Below, in pieces: positions 25,167-34,240 of a stretch of DNA of 64,000 nt. The DNA is from Microbacterium sp. W4I4 (GTDB lineage: Bacteria; Actinomycetota; Actinomycetes; Actinomycetales; Microbacteriaceae), in contig NZ_JAUSXT010000001.1 in assembly GCF_030816235.1 (NCBI RefSeq), positions 1,674,001 through 1,738,000 on the forward strand. Direction: 5' to 3'. The notes beneath the pieces were generated by a model that saw nothing but the letters and a program-made list of their open reading frames with translations, had not been told where the DNA came from and ran no database searches. The number at the start of each line of letters is the position of its first letter. Within the stretch, counting starts at the first letter, position 1. The translations under genes were made by a program, and so were the position numbers.

Positions 25167-26785
25167 GGCTGTGCTCCCTTCGAGGTGTATCCCGGAACTC
25201 TGACGGTTCCGGTCTCGGCATCCGGCATGTAGTCCTCCTCGATGAGGAACTCGTCGTACTCCGGATCGTCCTTGGCGTGCGATCGGCGACTCCACGGCAG
25301 CAGCGACAGCAGGATCGCCAGCACGACGAGTGCGATCACCATGCCCCAGCCGAAGATGGCCAGGAACCAGTCCGGGTAGCCCTCGTACGGCGTCGTGACC
25401 TTGGCGATCACCGCATTGACGAACAGGTAGCCGAGCACGACCGGCGCAAGGGCGCCGACCAGCAGCATCCAGAACCACCCGATCCTGAAACTGGAGCGGC
25501 GGTTGAGGTGCTCGCGCAGCACCGGCAGCTTGTGCAGCAGCCAGGCCACGACGATCACCGCGACGAGAGCCACGGCCATGATGCCGAAGGCGTTGATGAA
25601 GGCATCCGTGGTGTCCAGGACTGCGAGCGCGGTGGTCGTGGAGAACATCGCGATCGAGATGAGAGCGACCGGGATCGAGACGGTCAGGGTGGTGCGCACA
25701 CGCCCCCAGCCGAGCTTGTCCTGCAGAGCCGCGACGACGACCTCGAGCACCGAGATGAGCGAGGTGATCCCCGCGAACACCAGAGCACCGAAGAACAGCA
25801 CGCCGATGATCGAGCCGCCGGTGGCCTGCGAGACGATCGTGGGGAAAGCGATGAACGCCAGGCCGATGCCATCGGTCGCGACGCCCGCGACATCCGTCCC
25901 CTGCGCCTGCGCCATGAAGCCGAGCGCCGAGAACACGCCGATGCCGGCGAGGATCTCGAAGCCGGAATTCGCGAACGCGACCACGAGGCCGGATCCGGTC
26001 AGGTCGGTCTTGCGCTTGAGGTACGAGGAGTAGGTGACCATGATGCCGAACGCCACCGACAGCGAGAAGAAGATGTGTCCGTATGCCGAGGCCCAGACAG
26101 CCGGGTCGGCGAGCGCCTTCCAGTTCGGGGTGAAGAAGGCGTTCAGCCCGTCGACCGCTCCGGGAAGGAACAGCGACTGCACGACGAGCACGGCGAACAT
26201 CACGGTCAGCAGCGGCATGAGCACGGTGTTCGCCCGGCCGATGCCCCGCTTGACGCCGAGCGCCATGATGATGATCACGATCAGCCAGACGCCGATCAGC
26301 GGCAGCCCGACCTGGGGTACGAACTGCGTCGAGACGCCGGTCTTGGCGACGTTCCCCATCTGCAGGAATTCATTGAAGAAGAAGTCCTCCTCCTTGCCCT
26401 CGCCCCAGGTGAGCTGGGCCGAGAACCAGGTGTACATCGCCGCCCATGCGATGATCACCGCGTAATAGGTTGCGATGACGACGCAGATGAGCACCTGCCA
26501 CCAGCCCAGCGGCTCGGCCACCCGGTGCATGCGGCGGAAGGCGAGCGGCGCGGAGCCCCGGAAGCGGTGGCCGATCGCGTAGTCGAAGAACAGCAGCGGG
26601 ATGCCGGCGGTCAGCAGCGCGCAGAGGTACGGGATGAGGAAGGCCCCGCCGCCGCCCTCGTAGGCGACGTAGGGGAAGCGCCAGATGTTGCCGAGACCGA
26701 CAGCGGAGCCGATCGCCGAGAGGATGAAGACGTTGCGCGAGCCGAAGGCCTCGCGCTTGGTGGTCTGCGTCGTCGCGTTCGCCAT
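25163..26785 (-). CDS. metP: Sodium-dependent amino-acid transporter, NSS family (MetP-like)
   Basis: A 540-residue membrane importer. The NSS signature FILSAIGSAVGLGNIWRFPY forms helix 1 with the unwound substrate and Na+ site, and GGGGAFLIPYLCALLTAGIP, VGLPLIGVWLIVIIIMALG, FFSLSVAFGIMVTYSSYL and LEVVVAALQDKLG follow. About 12 helices. Together with MetS it would bring in methionine or alanine driven by the sodium gradient. The true start is MANATTQTTKREAF at 26785; the frame stays open upstream but overlaps the flavin-reductase gene. That gene ends 26 bases before, so the three may be co-transcribed. Confidence 0.93.
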   Translation of the reverse strand: MANATTQTTKREAFGSRNVFILSAIGSAVGLGNIWRFPYVAYEGGGGAFLIPYLCALLTAGIPLLFFDYAIGHRFRGSAPLAFRRMHRVAEPLGWWQVLICVVIATYYAVIIAWAAMYTWFSAQLTWGEGKEEDFFFNEFLQMGNVAKTGVSTQFVPQVGLPLIGVWLIVIIIMALGVKRGIGRANTVLMPLLTVMFAVLVVQSLFLPGAVDGLNAFFTPNWKALADPAVWASAYGHIFFSLSVAFGIMVTYSSYLKRKTDLTGSGLVVAFANSGFEILAGIGVFSALGFMAQAQGTDVAGVATDGIGLAFIAFPTIVSQATGGSIIGVLFFGALVFAGITSLISVLEVVVAALQDKLGWGRVRTTLTVSIPVALISIAMFSTTTALAVLDTTDAFINAFGIMAVALVAVIVVAWLLHKLPVLREHLNRRSSFRIGWFWMLLVGALAPVVLGYLFVNAVIAKVTTPYEGYPDWFLAIFGWGMVIALVVLAILLSLLPWSRRSHAKDDPEYDEFLIEEDYMPDAETGTVRVPGYTSKGAQP

Positions 26786-26811
26786 GTGACGAGGGTACCC
26801 GAGGGCGCCCC

Positions 26812-27378
26812 TTATGAGCGGGGCAGCACCGTCAGCACGCGCTCGACGTGATCCCGGAACTCCTGCATGAAGCCGCGCAGGAACTGCTCGGTGTCGGGCT
26901 TCGTGATGGTGCCGTCGTCGAGGAACACCTCCGACGTGTAGTGGATGTACGCCTCGGGGGCCGTCATCTGACGGGCGTTGCAGAATGCCATGACCGAGCG
27001 CAGGTTCTGCTGGGCAACGGCCGTGCCGATGACGCCGATCGAGGCGCCGATCACCGCCGTCGGGACGTGATGGAACGAGTTCTGACCCCATGGCCTAGAG
27101 GCCCAGTCGATCGCGTTCTTCAGCGCACCGGGGATCGACCGGTTGTACTCAGGTGTGACGAAGAGCACCGCGTCGCTGGCGTCGATCGCGTCCTTCAGCG
27201 CCCGCGCGACCTCGGGGTAGTCCGCGTCGTAGTCCGGGCTGTACAGCGGCAGGTCGCCCATCGGGATCTCGGTGAACTCGAGGTCGTCGGGGGCGACGTT
27301 GATCAGCGCTTTCGACAGCACTCTGTTGACCGACGTGGACGACAGGCTTCCGACGAAGTATCCGACCTTGTACGACAT
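26812..27378 (-). CDS. NADPH-dependent FMN reductase / flavodoxin-fold quinone reductase
   Basis: A 188-residue cytoplasmic enzyme. GSLSSTSVNRVLSKAL is the FMN-phosphate loop and LFVTPEYNRSIPGALKNAIDW the conserved FMN-binding/active-site motif of the YieF/ChrR/ArsH-like group, which reduces quinones, chromate or FMN by two-electron transfer. GAGGAG precedes the ATG. It is upstream of metP on the same strand with a 26-base gap; a functional link is not evident. Confidence 0.92.
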   Translation of the reverse strand: MSYKVGYFVGSLSSTSVNRVLSKALINVAPDDLEFTEIPMGDLPLYSPDYDADYPEVARALKDAIDASDAVLFVTPEYNRSIPGALKNAIDWASRPWGQNSFHHVPTAVIGASIGVIGTAVAQQNLRSVMAFCNARQMTAPEAYIHYTSEVFLDDGTITKPDTEQFLRGFMQEFRDHVERVLTVLPRS

Positions 27379-27534
27379 GGCAGCTCCTCACGGTTGATGT
27401 GACACAAGTGTGCTCCCGGATGCCGCGGCTGTCAGCCCCTGCTTCTGTACTGCCCGGCGGGAATCACGTAGCATCCCACCAGGTCCGCGCCGCTCGCGGC
27501 GGGACCGTCGCGAGCCCACGTCGAGGAGACTCAT

Positions 27535-27882
27535 ATGCCCCAGTTCGCCGTTCTCATCTACACCGGTGATTCCGCCCACGAGCCGGATGCGACGAAAGAG
27601 GACCTCGCGGTGCCCGATGGGCACGCCGACGCCATGACGGCATCCGGCGCCATGCGTGCCGCCTACGCGTTCACCCCGCGGAACATGGCCCGTTCGGTCC
27701 GCACCGACGGCGTGAGCGAGGGCCCGTTCGTGGATGCGGCGCAGGTCGTCGCCGGTGTCTACATCCTCGAAGCGCAGGACTGGGACGAAGCGCTCGCGCT
27801 CGCGTCGACGGACCCTGCGATCCAGGGCCAGAACGGCATCGAGGTGCGTCTCGTCCACAGCGGGGGCACTGTCGAGGCGTGA
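27535..27882 (+). CDS. YciI-like (DGPF-domain) small protein
   Basis: A 115-residue protein: MPQFAVLIYTGD, a central FTPRNMARSVRTDGVSEGPFVD segment with the DGPF-like core, and VVAGVYILEAQDWDEALALA. This is the YciI/DGPF ferredoxin-like dimer fold often linked to ECF sigma factors or used as a small enzyme. The catalytic His-Asp pair of YciI is not obvious. Ribosome site GAGGAG. Divergent from the flavin reductase and convergent with the LacI gene. Confidence 0.85.
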   Translation: MPQFAVLIYTGDSAHEPDATKEDLAVPDGHADAMTASGAMRAAYAFTPRNMARSVRTDGVSEGPFVDAAQVVAGVYILEAQDWDEALALASTDPAIQGQNGIEVRLVHSGGTVEA

Positions 27883-27966
27883 CGAGGTCGGGTCCGGACT
27901 TCGCGGCGGGAGCTCGTCACCGATGGGCGCACTGCTGGCGGCATCTGATCTCCATGATCAGCGGCG

Positions 27967-28992
27967 TCATGGGCGAAGCGGGGCGGTGGACGCCCGGATC
28001 TTGAGCTTCGGGGCGATCATCTCGCGCTGTTCGTTGTCCTCGCCATCGATGGCGGAGATGATCGAGCTCAAGGCCAGTCTGCCCAGGGCTGCGAAGTCCT
28101 GGCGAACGGTTGTCAGCGGCGGCAGGAAATGCCGCGCATCGGGAAGGTCATCGAATCCCACCACACTGACGTCATCGGGTACGCGGAGCCCCCGCTCATG
28201 CAGGCCATGGATCACGCCGAGCGCCATCTGGTCGTTCGCGGCGAAGATCGCCGTCGCGGTGTCCGGCTCGAACGCCAGCCCGAAACGGTATCCGAAATCC
28301 GATGTCCAGTCGCCGACGAACGGGTCGGAGAGGTCGAGGGCGGCATCGGTCAGAGCATCGCGCCACCCTCGAACGCGCACGCGGGCGTCGTACCAGTCCT
28401 GGGGTCCGGCCAGATGGATGATGCGCCGATGCCCTATCTCGATGAGGTGGTTGACGGCCAGCATCGCGCCCTCATGCTGATCCACGCCGACCGTGTGAAT
28501 GTCGGGATGCGGTTCGGACTTGATCACCACCGTCGGAAGATTCACATTCTGCCCGGCGAGCAGATCAAGAGAAGATGCGCGCGGTGCGATGACGCACAGC
28601 CCATCGACGCCTTCCGCGAGCAGGTCGACGACCCCGGCATCCAGCTGCCGACCGTCGCCCTCGGCGATCGAGTACGCGCTGATCGCGTACCCGACCTCGC
28701 GCGCCGCGACCTCCAGGGCGCGCAGCGTGCTGTTGGGGCCGTACTGCACCGGCGAGTCCACGATCACGCCGATGCGATTCGCTCGCCTCGTGGCGAGGGC
28801 GCGCGCGATGGAACTCGGCGTGAAGTTCGTCTCGGCGATGGCGGCGAGTACGCGCTCGCGCGTCTGCTCGCGGATGTTCGGATGACCGTTCAGTACGCGC
28901 GACACCGTCATGTGGGATACGCCGGCGACCTTCGCGACGTCGTACATGCTCGGTCGACGCCAGCCGTTCGGCGAGTTCGAGTTCGCCATCAT
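27967..28992 (-). CDS. LacI-family regulator of the GH43 locus
   Basis: A 341-residue repressor. Helix-turn-helix and hinge: SMYDVAKVAGVSHMTVSRVLNGHPNIREQTRERVLAAIAETNFTPSSIARALATRR. The periplasmic-binding-like sugar domain follows (IGVIVDSPVQYGPNSTLRAL to LPPLTTVRQDFAALGRLA). It lies downstream of two secreted GH43 enzymes on the same strand, and tandem LacI-type operators precede that pair, so it probably represses them until a pentose oligomer is bound. An ATGATG start follows GGGGGAG. Confidence 0.92.
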   Translation of the reverse strand: MMANSNSPNGWRRPSMYDVAKVAGVSHMTVSRVLNGHPNIREQTRERVLAAIAETNFTPSSIARALATRRANRIGVIVDSPVQYGPNSTLRALEVAAREVGYAISAYSIAEGDGRQLDAGVVDLLAEGVDGLCVIAPRASSLDLLAGQNVNLPTVVIKSEPHPDIHTVGVDQHEGAMLAVNHLIEIGHRRIIHLAGPQDWYDARVRVRGWRDALTDAALDLSDPFVGDWTSDFGYRFGLAFEPDTATAIFAANDQMALGVIHGLHERGLRVPDDVSVVGFDDLPDARHFLPPLTTVRQDFAALGRLALSSIISAIDGEDNEQREMIAPKLKIRASTAPLRP

Positions 28993-29074
28993 CTCCCCCT
29001 GCCGGTCGAAGTCGGCCCGCGGGTCTCAGCGTAATGCCCGCACATCGACCCAGTGCCGTATCCGACGACAGGGG

Positions 29075-29123
29075 GAACGCCGTGGCGCCCACGGACCAGA
29101 GGCCCGCCGACGCCACGGCGTTC
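29075..29123 (-). terminator. Terminator of the GH43 operon
   Basis: GAACGCCGTGGCG (29075-29087) and CGCCACGGCGTTC (29111-29123) form a perfect 13-bp stem around a 23-nt loop, 11 bases after the stop of the second GH43 gene. It separates the GH43 pair from the LacI gene. Confidence 0.8.
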
Positions 29124-29134
29124 TGAGAGACGTC

Positions 29135-31582
29135 CTACGAGCGGTACACCTCCGCCAGCGCGTTGAGCGCATCGGTGAGCTCGGGGCTCGCCGATCCGAC
29201 CTTGCGCACGGCGTTCTCCAACTGGGCGACGATCGCCTGGTTCGCAGCCGAACCGGACGCGAGGTGCTCGGCCTGGTCGATGTGCTTGCGCACCTGCGCT
29301 GCCGCGTTGGCGTTCAGTGCGCCTGCGGCCTCGGCCTGGTCCACGAGCGTCCGCGCGTCGTCGAAGGTGACCTCGCCGCCAGTCGGATCGACCGGGGCGA
29401 ACTCCCAGTAGTCGGCGTCGAACAGCACGGTCTGCGGCTCGGAACCGGTGAACACGAAGAAGACGTCGTGGACGCCTGTGGCGCCGGACACCTCGGTCGT
29501 GAGTTCAGCCCACTCACCGATCGTGGAGTCCACCGGCAGGGTGGCCACCACGGCACCGTCGACCGGGTCGTCCAGACGGATCTCGATCGATCCGCCCACC
29601 GCCTTCGGCATGACGCGAGCAGTGAAGCTCTCGGCGCCGTCGGTTCCGAAGTCGACCTGGGAGATCCCGGTCCAGTCCTGATCCTCGATGCGCGTCAGCA
29701 CCACGTTCCCGCCGTTGTTGTGCTCAGGGAACACCGACGACGCACCCGGCTGGATGTCGAAGTAGGTGCCCTGCTGCCAGGCGAAAGTCTGCGCTTCGAT
29801 CTTGCCGTACGGGTCGAAGTTCTCGATCTGCGTGGCGCCGCTGCGCGTTCCCTGGATGGGCACGATCAACCCGTCCTCATTGAAGGACATCTCCTCGACG
29901 TGGGTGTTGCGAAGGTTGCCCCACACCGGGAAGGTGGTCGCCGTGCCTTCCTTCCAGGCTTTGCCCAGCGTGCGGGAGTGGTACAGGAAGTACGTCCGGT
30001 CCTTGTACTGCATGATGTCGGAGTGGTTGTTGCCACCGGCATCCTGGAAGAACGAGTTCGGGTTCTCGAACGCGACGCCGACGTAGTTCTCCGGCGTCAG
30101 AGACATCGGATCGTCGGTGATCATGTACGGGATCGAGCCCGCCGACGGGTACTTGCCCTCTTCATAGCGGATGCCGAAGTTCGCCGAGTACGTGTAGTAG
30201 TACTTCCCGTCGTGCTTCATCATCGATGAGGCCTCGAAGACTCCAGGAGCGTCGATGTAGCGCACCGCGTCCTCGCAGCTCTCCTCGCCCTCGCCGTCGC
30301 ACGCGACCTCGTACATGTTGTCGCGCAGCTTGACCACCGCGGTCGACTTCGGATGCTTGGGAGCGTCGCCGATGGTGTTCCCACCGAAGTAGAGGTAGGC
30401 CTGACCGTCGTCATCCACGAAGATCTCGGGGTCGAAGAGCCACATGCCGGACTTGAACTGGATGGGGTTGCCCTGCGAGATGAGCATCCTGTCGTTGCCG
30501 GTGTACCCCGCCTCACTGCGCACATCGTGCCACGGGCCGAGCGGAGAATCGCCCATGAGCACGGCCGTTCCGGATCCGCCGTTGCAGAAGTAGAGGAAGA
30601 TCTTGGTCTCCATCTCTCCGGTCTCGGGGTTCTTGACCTCGCGGGCGATCGCGGCGGGAGCCCAGGACCGGCCAGCCCACGGCGCGACGCCATCGGGTCC
30701 GGCGACGGGGACCTCGCCGTGATCGACCCAGTTGACCATGTCAGTGGTCGAGGAGACGTTCAGCGTGGTGACGTTGTACTGCCCGTCACTGGTCGCGTAT
30801 CCGAACGCGTCCTTGTCGCGAGCCGTGTAGTCCTGGTTGTCGTTGGTCGCGTAGACGTACAGCCGACCCTCCCACTCCAGCCCTGTCGGATCCGCACCGA
30901 ACTTCCAGGGGTTGATGGGGTTGTGGTCATCGAGGCCCTTGACGAGCACGTCCTCGACCGCACGACGTTCGGGAGCCGGCGGCTCCTCTTCGCCCGGCGC
31001 CTCGGTGGTCTTGACCAGCGAGACGTTGTCGATCTTGAAGTCGGGGATGTCGCTCGCGGTCGGCGAGCTGCTCCAGTTGTTCTCGAAGAACAGCCAGTCC
31101 CACTCGTCGGTGGTGGCGGTGAAGGTGACGTCGAGTGCCAGCCATTCGCCCTTCTGCGCGGTCGCGCTGCGGATCACCTTGCAGACGGCGCCGTCGTAGT
31201 TGTCAGGGCAGAGCGTGAAGTTGAAGTTCTTGGTCGCGTCGCCCTCGTCGTACTTCAGCTGCGCCGTCAGGCGAAGCTGGTCGCCCTCCTTGATCTTCCC
31301 GGAGATGTCGTAGAAGGGGCTCGACTGCGTCGTCGTCCGGCCGACGATGGCCAGGCTGCTGCCCGAACCGCCGAACCCGTCGTCGGACAGTTCGAGCGTG
31401 CCGCCGCGCTGAGCACTCCAGCCATCACTCCCCGTCCCGAAGGCACCGTTCGTGATGAGCTCGTCGCCGACAGCGGATTGCGCGGCGACACCGCCGCTCA
31501 GAATGATCCCTATGGAAGCGATCATCGCGATCGTGGCGGCGCGGACTTTCCCTCCGCGCCGTCGTCGTTGAACACGCAGCAT
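29135..31582 (-). CDS. Secreted multidomain GH43 glycoside hydrolase (CBM4/9-GH43-CBM6)
   Basis: An 815-residue exported enzyme. Basic signal peptide (MLRVQRRRRGGK, then IAMIASIGIILSGGVAAQSA); residues about 40-200 a CBM4/9-type jelly roll (LITNGAFGTGSDGWSAQRGG); residues about 230-560 a GH43 five-blade propeller, with catalytic-base region DDHNPINPWKFGADPTGLEW and acid region APGVFEASSMMKHDGKYYYTY; residues about 590-730 a CBM6 sandwich; a C-terminal helical bundle. Such enzymes cut arabinofuranosyl or xylosyl links in arabinoxylan or arabinan outside the cell. Start ATG with AAGGAGAG upstream. It is 64 bases behind the next GH43 gene in one operon. Confidence 0.88.
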   Translation of the reverse strand: MLRVQRRRRGGKVRAATIAMIASIGIILSGGVAAQSAVGDELITNGAFGTGSDGWSAQRGGTLELSDDGFGGSGSSLAIVGRTTTQSSPFYDISGKIKEGDQLRLTAQLKYDEGDATKNFNFTLCPDNYDGAVCKVIRSATAQKGEWLALDVTFTATTDEWDWLFFENNWSSSPTASDIPDFKIDNVSLVKTTEAPGEEEPPAPERRAVEDVLVKGLDDHNPINPWKFGADPTGLEWEGRLYVYATNDNQDYTARDKDAFGYATSDGQYNVTTLNVSSTTDMVNWVDHGEVPVAGPDGVAPWAGRSWAPAAIAREVKNPETGEMETKIFLYFCNGGSGTAVLMGDSPLGPWHDVRSEAGYTGNDRMLISQGNPIQFKSGMWLFDPEIFVDDDGQAYLYFGGNTIGDAPKHPKSTAVVKLRDNMYEVACDGEGEESCEDAVRYIDAPGVFEASSMMKHDGKYYYTYSANFGIRYEEGKYPSAGSIPYMITDDPMSLTPENYVGVAFENPNSFFQDAGGNNHSDIMQYKDRTYFLYHSRTLGKAWKEGTATTFPVWGNLRNTHVEEMSFNEDGLIVPIQGTRSGATQIENFDPYGKIEAQTFAWQQGTYFDIQPGASSVFPEHNNGGNVVLTRIEDQDWTGISQVDFGTDGAESFTARVMPKAVGGSIEIRLDDPVDGAVVATLPVDSTIGEWAELTTEVSGATGVHDVFFVFTGSEPQTVLFDADYWEFAPVDPTGGEVTFDDARTLVDQAEAAGALNANAAAQVRKHIDQAEHLASGSAANQAIVAQLENAVRKVGSASPELTDALNALAEVYRS

Positions 31583-31646
31583 GGTTCTCTCCTTGGTGTG
31601 TTGTATCGGTTGGGGTCTTGCAGGGTCTGCTCGCGCAGCCGCGGCA

Positions 31647-34025
31647 CTAGTCGACGATCGAGACGTCGCGGATCTTGACGTTCCCGCGGGTGTCGACGAA
31701 CACCCGGTAGGACCCGACGTCGTAGGTGTCCGCCGCATTGTTCCGGATCACGAAGGTCTCGCTGATCTCCGTCTGCCCCGCGAGCGACCACGTCTCGGTG
31801 ACGGTGACGGTCAGCCGGTTGTTCTCGCCGTTCACCTTCTCGACGGTCGCGGACGGTACGGCGCTCACGAGCTCGCCCTTCGGTTCGCCGCCGGATGCGA
31901 GGAACTCCGCGACCGCGAGCTGGAGCCGCTCGACGGCGGCATCCGCCTGCGTGTGGGTGTGGATGCCGGCATCCTTCGCGCGCTGCGCTTCAGCCAGCCA
32001 GAACTCGACATCCTTCGCCTTCTCGGTCGCGCCGTCGTGCAGGTTCAGCGCCTCGGCCGCAGTGATCGCGGCATCGACGCGGTCGGCCGACACGGGCTGC
32101 GCCGGATCAGCATCCGACAGGTAGAGGTAGTCGAAGTCGGCGTGTCCGCCGGTCGCTTCGGTCGCGTAGCTGAAGAGTCCCAGCCTCGGTCCCATGAAGT
32201 GCGTCGGATGCCATCCGCCGAAGGCGGTGACCGTCTCGGCGCCGAGCGCATTCCAGCTCTGCCCGTCCCAGGAGTAGAACCACCGTGCACGCAGGTCTCG
32301 GCCGTCGCTGCCTGATGTGTCGACTCTGAGATAGACGCCGTCCTGCCCGTCCGGCACCGGCACGGACGCGATGAACTCCTCCACCTCTGCAGCTTCGATG
32401 GCCCCGAGTTGGCCGCGCACCTCAGCCGGAGTCCTCTCGACGAGGCCGATCGACAACTCTCCGTCGACCTTTCTCGCAGCGGCGTACGTGAATGCCCGGT
32501 TGTAGACGGCGAGCCCGGCGGTGTCACCGTCGTTCAAGCCGCTGAAGTCCAGGCGCGTCTCCGCGCTCATCCGCGGGAGTACGACCCGCTGGCTGAGGGT
32601 GTTCCGCGCCTCTTCCAGGTAGGTGAGGCCGCCGGCGTTGTCGCCGCCGCCGCGGTGCGAAGCCTTGCCCGTGACGACACTCGGCGGCGCAAGCCGCAGC
32701 CAGCCCTCGCGGTCGGTCAACGACCAATGGCTGTTGTCGGGAGCGTGGTTCCACTCCCACTGCGCCCGCAGATCGGAGCCGTCGTAGGCGACTTCATCGA
32801 GCGCGTCGCCCTCGAGCCCCCATCGCTCGTATTCATGGGTCCAGGGCTGACGTCCTGCGTCGTTGCGGAAGTCGTCGGAGGTGACGATGGACTTGGCTCG
32901 GGCGAGGTTCGCCTGATCCTCGTCGAGAGTGATCAGGTGGTCGAAGGTGTCCGGATAGCCGACTGCGCCGGCCCGCCCGAAGACGGGCCATCCGGCATCG
33001 GCGGATCCGTCCGCGGGCCAGACCGCAGGGATCAGCGCCGGGATGCGACCCCACGGGTAGGTGTCGCGGAAGAAGAATCCGTGCCATGTGGTGGTGCCAT
33101 CGCCGTTGGCGACTTCGACCAGGCTTCCCTGCGCGTAGCCGTTTGAGTTGAGTCCGGAGTGGTCCTCGTATGTGTTCGCACCGCCGGATCGCTCATCGTA
33201 CTTGCCCAGCAGGAACGGGGATCGCAGAATGAGCACCTGTCGGGACCACCCGGAGCCCGAGGTGATCATGACCATGTAGTACATGCCGTCGATGTACGCG
33301 AGCTGGCTGCCCTCGAACAGGCCCTTCGTCCATTCCGCGCTGTAGTCCGATTGGCGGAAGATGTTCGGATACTCCTCGACGATGGCCCAGTCGTTCTCGG
33401 GATCCAGCTTCACCGCGGTCTGGGCGCCATTGCCGTAGAAGACGTAGGGGTCCCCGCCGTTGGCGTCGTCGAAGAACAGCGTCGGGTCGTGCATCCCTCG
33501 GCCGAACTGCACCCGCTCCCACGTGCCATTCTCCGGGTCGTCGGTATAGAGCATGTAGGCGCCGCCGAGGTTGTTCGTGTTGAACAGCACGTAGGTCGTG
33601 CCCTCGTGATAGCGGATCGAGCTCGCCCACTGCCCCTGGCCGTATGACGACTTGCCATTGCGGAGCGAGAAGCCGTCGCCGGTGCTGATCCTGTCGAACG
33701 CGTAGTTGACGATCTCCCAGTTGACGAGGTCGTACGACTTCATGATGGGGGCGCCCGGGCTGAGGTGCATGGTCGTGGACACCATGTAATAGACGTCGCG
33801 GCCCTCGTCGTTCTCGGCGGCGGGAACGCGTGCGACCGAGACATCGGGCACATCCGATCTCAGCAGCGGGATGTCGTACGTTCCGTCTCCGTTGTCGGTC
33901 GAGGTGATCGACGGGACGAACGGAAAGTCTTCAGTCGCCGATGACGCGCTGGGTGCGATGACGCTCGCTGCCAGCACGCCCAGAACGGCACTTGAGATCC
34001 AGAAAAGCCCTTTGCGTCTTTGCAT
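31647..34025 (-). CDS. Secreted GH43 glycoside hydrolase, beta-xylosidase-like
   Basis: A 792-residue exported enzyme, first gene of the operon. Signal peptide MQRRKGLFWISSAVLGVLAASVIAPSASSA. The GH43 propeller begins with RSDVPDVSVARV (catalytic aspartate) and DVYYMVSTTMHLSPGAPIMKSYDLVNWEIVNYAFDR, a pattern typical of beta-xylosidases; the general acid is in KGLFEGSQLAYIDGMYYMVM. A C-terminal beta-sandwich (residues about 390-640) follows, then a FIVAR-like helical hairpin and a last small beta domain. Possible substrate xylo-oligosaccharides or arabinoxylan. Control by the nearby LacI is suggested by two operators just upstream. Confidence 0.88.
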   Translation of the reverse strand: MQRRKGLFWISSAVLGVLAASVIAPSASSATEDFPFVPSITSTDNGDGTYDIPLLRSDVPDVSVARVPAAENDEGRDVYYMVSTTMHLSPGAPIMKSYDLVNWEIVNYAFDRISTGDGFSLRNGKSSYGQGQWASSIRYHEGTTYVLFNTNNLGGAYMLYTDDPENGTWERVQFGRGMHDPTLFFDDANGGDPYVFYGNGAQTAVKLDPENDWAIVEEYPNIFRQSDYSAEWTKGLFEGSQLAYIDGMYYMVMITSGSGWSRQVLILRSPFLLGKYDERSGGANTYEDHSGLNSNGYAQGSLVEVANGDGTTTWHGFFFRDTYPWGRIPALIPAVWPADGSADAGWPVFGRAGAVGYPDTFDHLITLDEDQANLARAKSIVTSDDFRNDAGRQPWTHEYERWGLEGDALDEVAYDGSDLRAQWEWNHAPDNSHWSLTDREGWLRLAPPSVVTGKASHRGGGDNAGGLTYLEEARNTLSQRVVLPRMSAETRLDFSGLNDGDTAGLAVYNRAFTYAAARKVDGELSIGLVERTPAEVRGQLGAIEAAEVEEFIASVPVPDGQDGVYLRVDTSGSDGRDLRARWFYSWDGQSWNALGAETVTAFGGWHPTHFMGPRLGLFSYATEATGGHADFDYLYLSDADPAQPVSADRVDAAITAAEALNLHDGATEKAKDVEFWLAEAQRAKDAGIHTHTQADAAVERLQLAVAEFLASGGEPKGELVSAVPSATVEKVNGENNRLTVTVTETWSLAGQTEISETFVIRNNAADTYDVGSYRVFVDTRGNVKIRDVSIVD

Positions 34026-34080
34026 CTTGCTGCCCCTTCACGCCCGCCGGCAGCATCGCCAGGGGAACATCGAGAACCGA

Positions 34081-34116
34081 ATGTTAACGGTAACAGATTG
34101 ATGTTAACGGTAACAG
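34081..34116 (-). promoter_or_regulatory. Tandem LacI-type operators overlapping the GH43 promoter
   Basis: ATGTTAACGGTAACAG occurs identically at 34081-34096 and 34101-34116, offset 20 bases (two helical turns). Each carries the dyad GTTA-N4-TAAC. On the minus strand the copies supply TTAACA and TAACAT, which could serve as -35 and -10 (15-16 base spacer) of the GH43 operon, so bound repressor would block polymerase. Confidence 0.75.
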
Positions 34117-34198
34117 AGTCGGCTCGAGCGAACAAGGGCGGAGCGACGTCCTCGCGGATTTCATTGCCGGAACAGCCGCGAACAACGCCTCGGACTCC

Positions 34199-34240
34199 TA
34201 CGATGAGGGCATGGGGCACTGGGGCTGCGGCACACGATGA
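34199..34240 (+). promoter_or_regulatory. -10 box and possible leaderless nine-codon upstream frame coupled to the LuxR gene
   Basis: TACGAT (34199-34204) lies six bases before an ATG at 34211 that opens MGHWGCGTR. Its TGA (34238-34240) overlaps the ATG of the LuxR gene (34237) as ATGA. If used, ribosomes would load on a leaderless mini-frame and re-initiate on the regulator. No good -35 is seen. Confidence 0.4.

Noticed and set aside
25277..26851. 524-codon open frame opposite metP
   Set aside because: Asp/His/Arg-rich composition typical of antisense to a membrane protein; no recognisable domain.
27940..27966. CTGATC/GATCAG hairpin as a terminator between convergent genes
   Set aside because: Only six base pairs and no T run, too weak to call.
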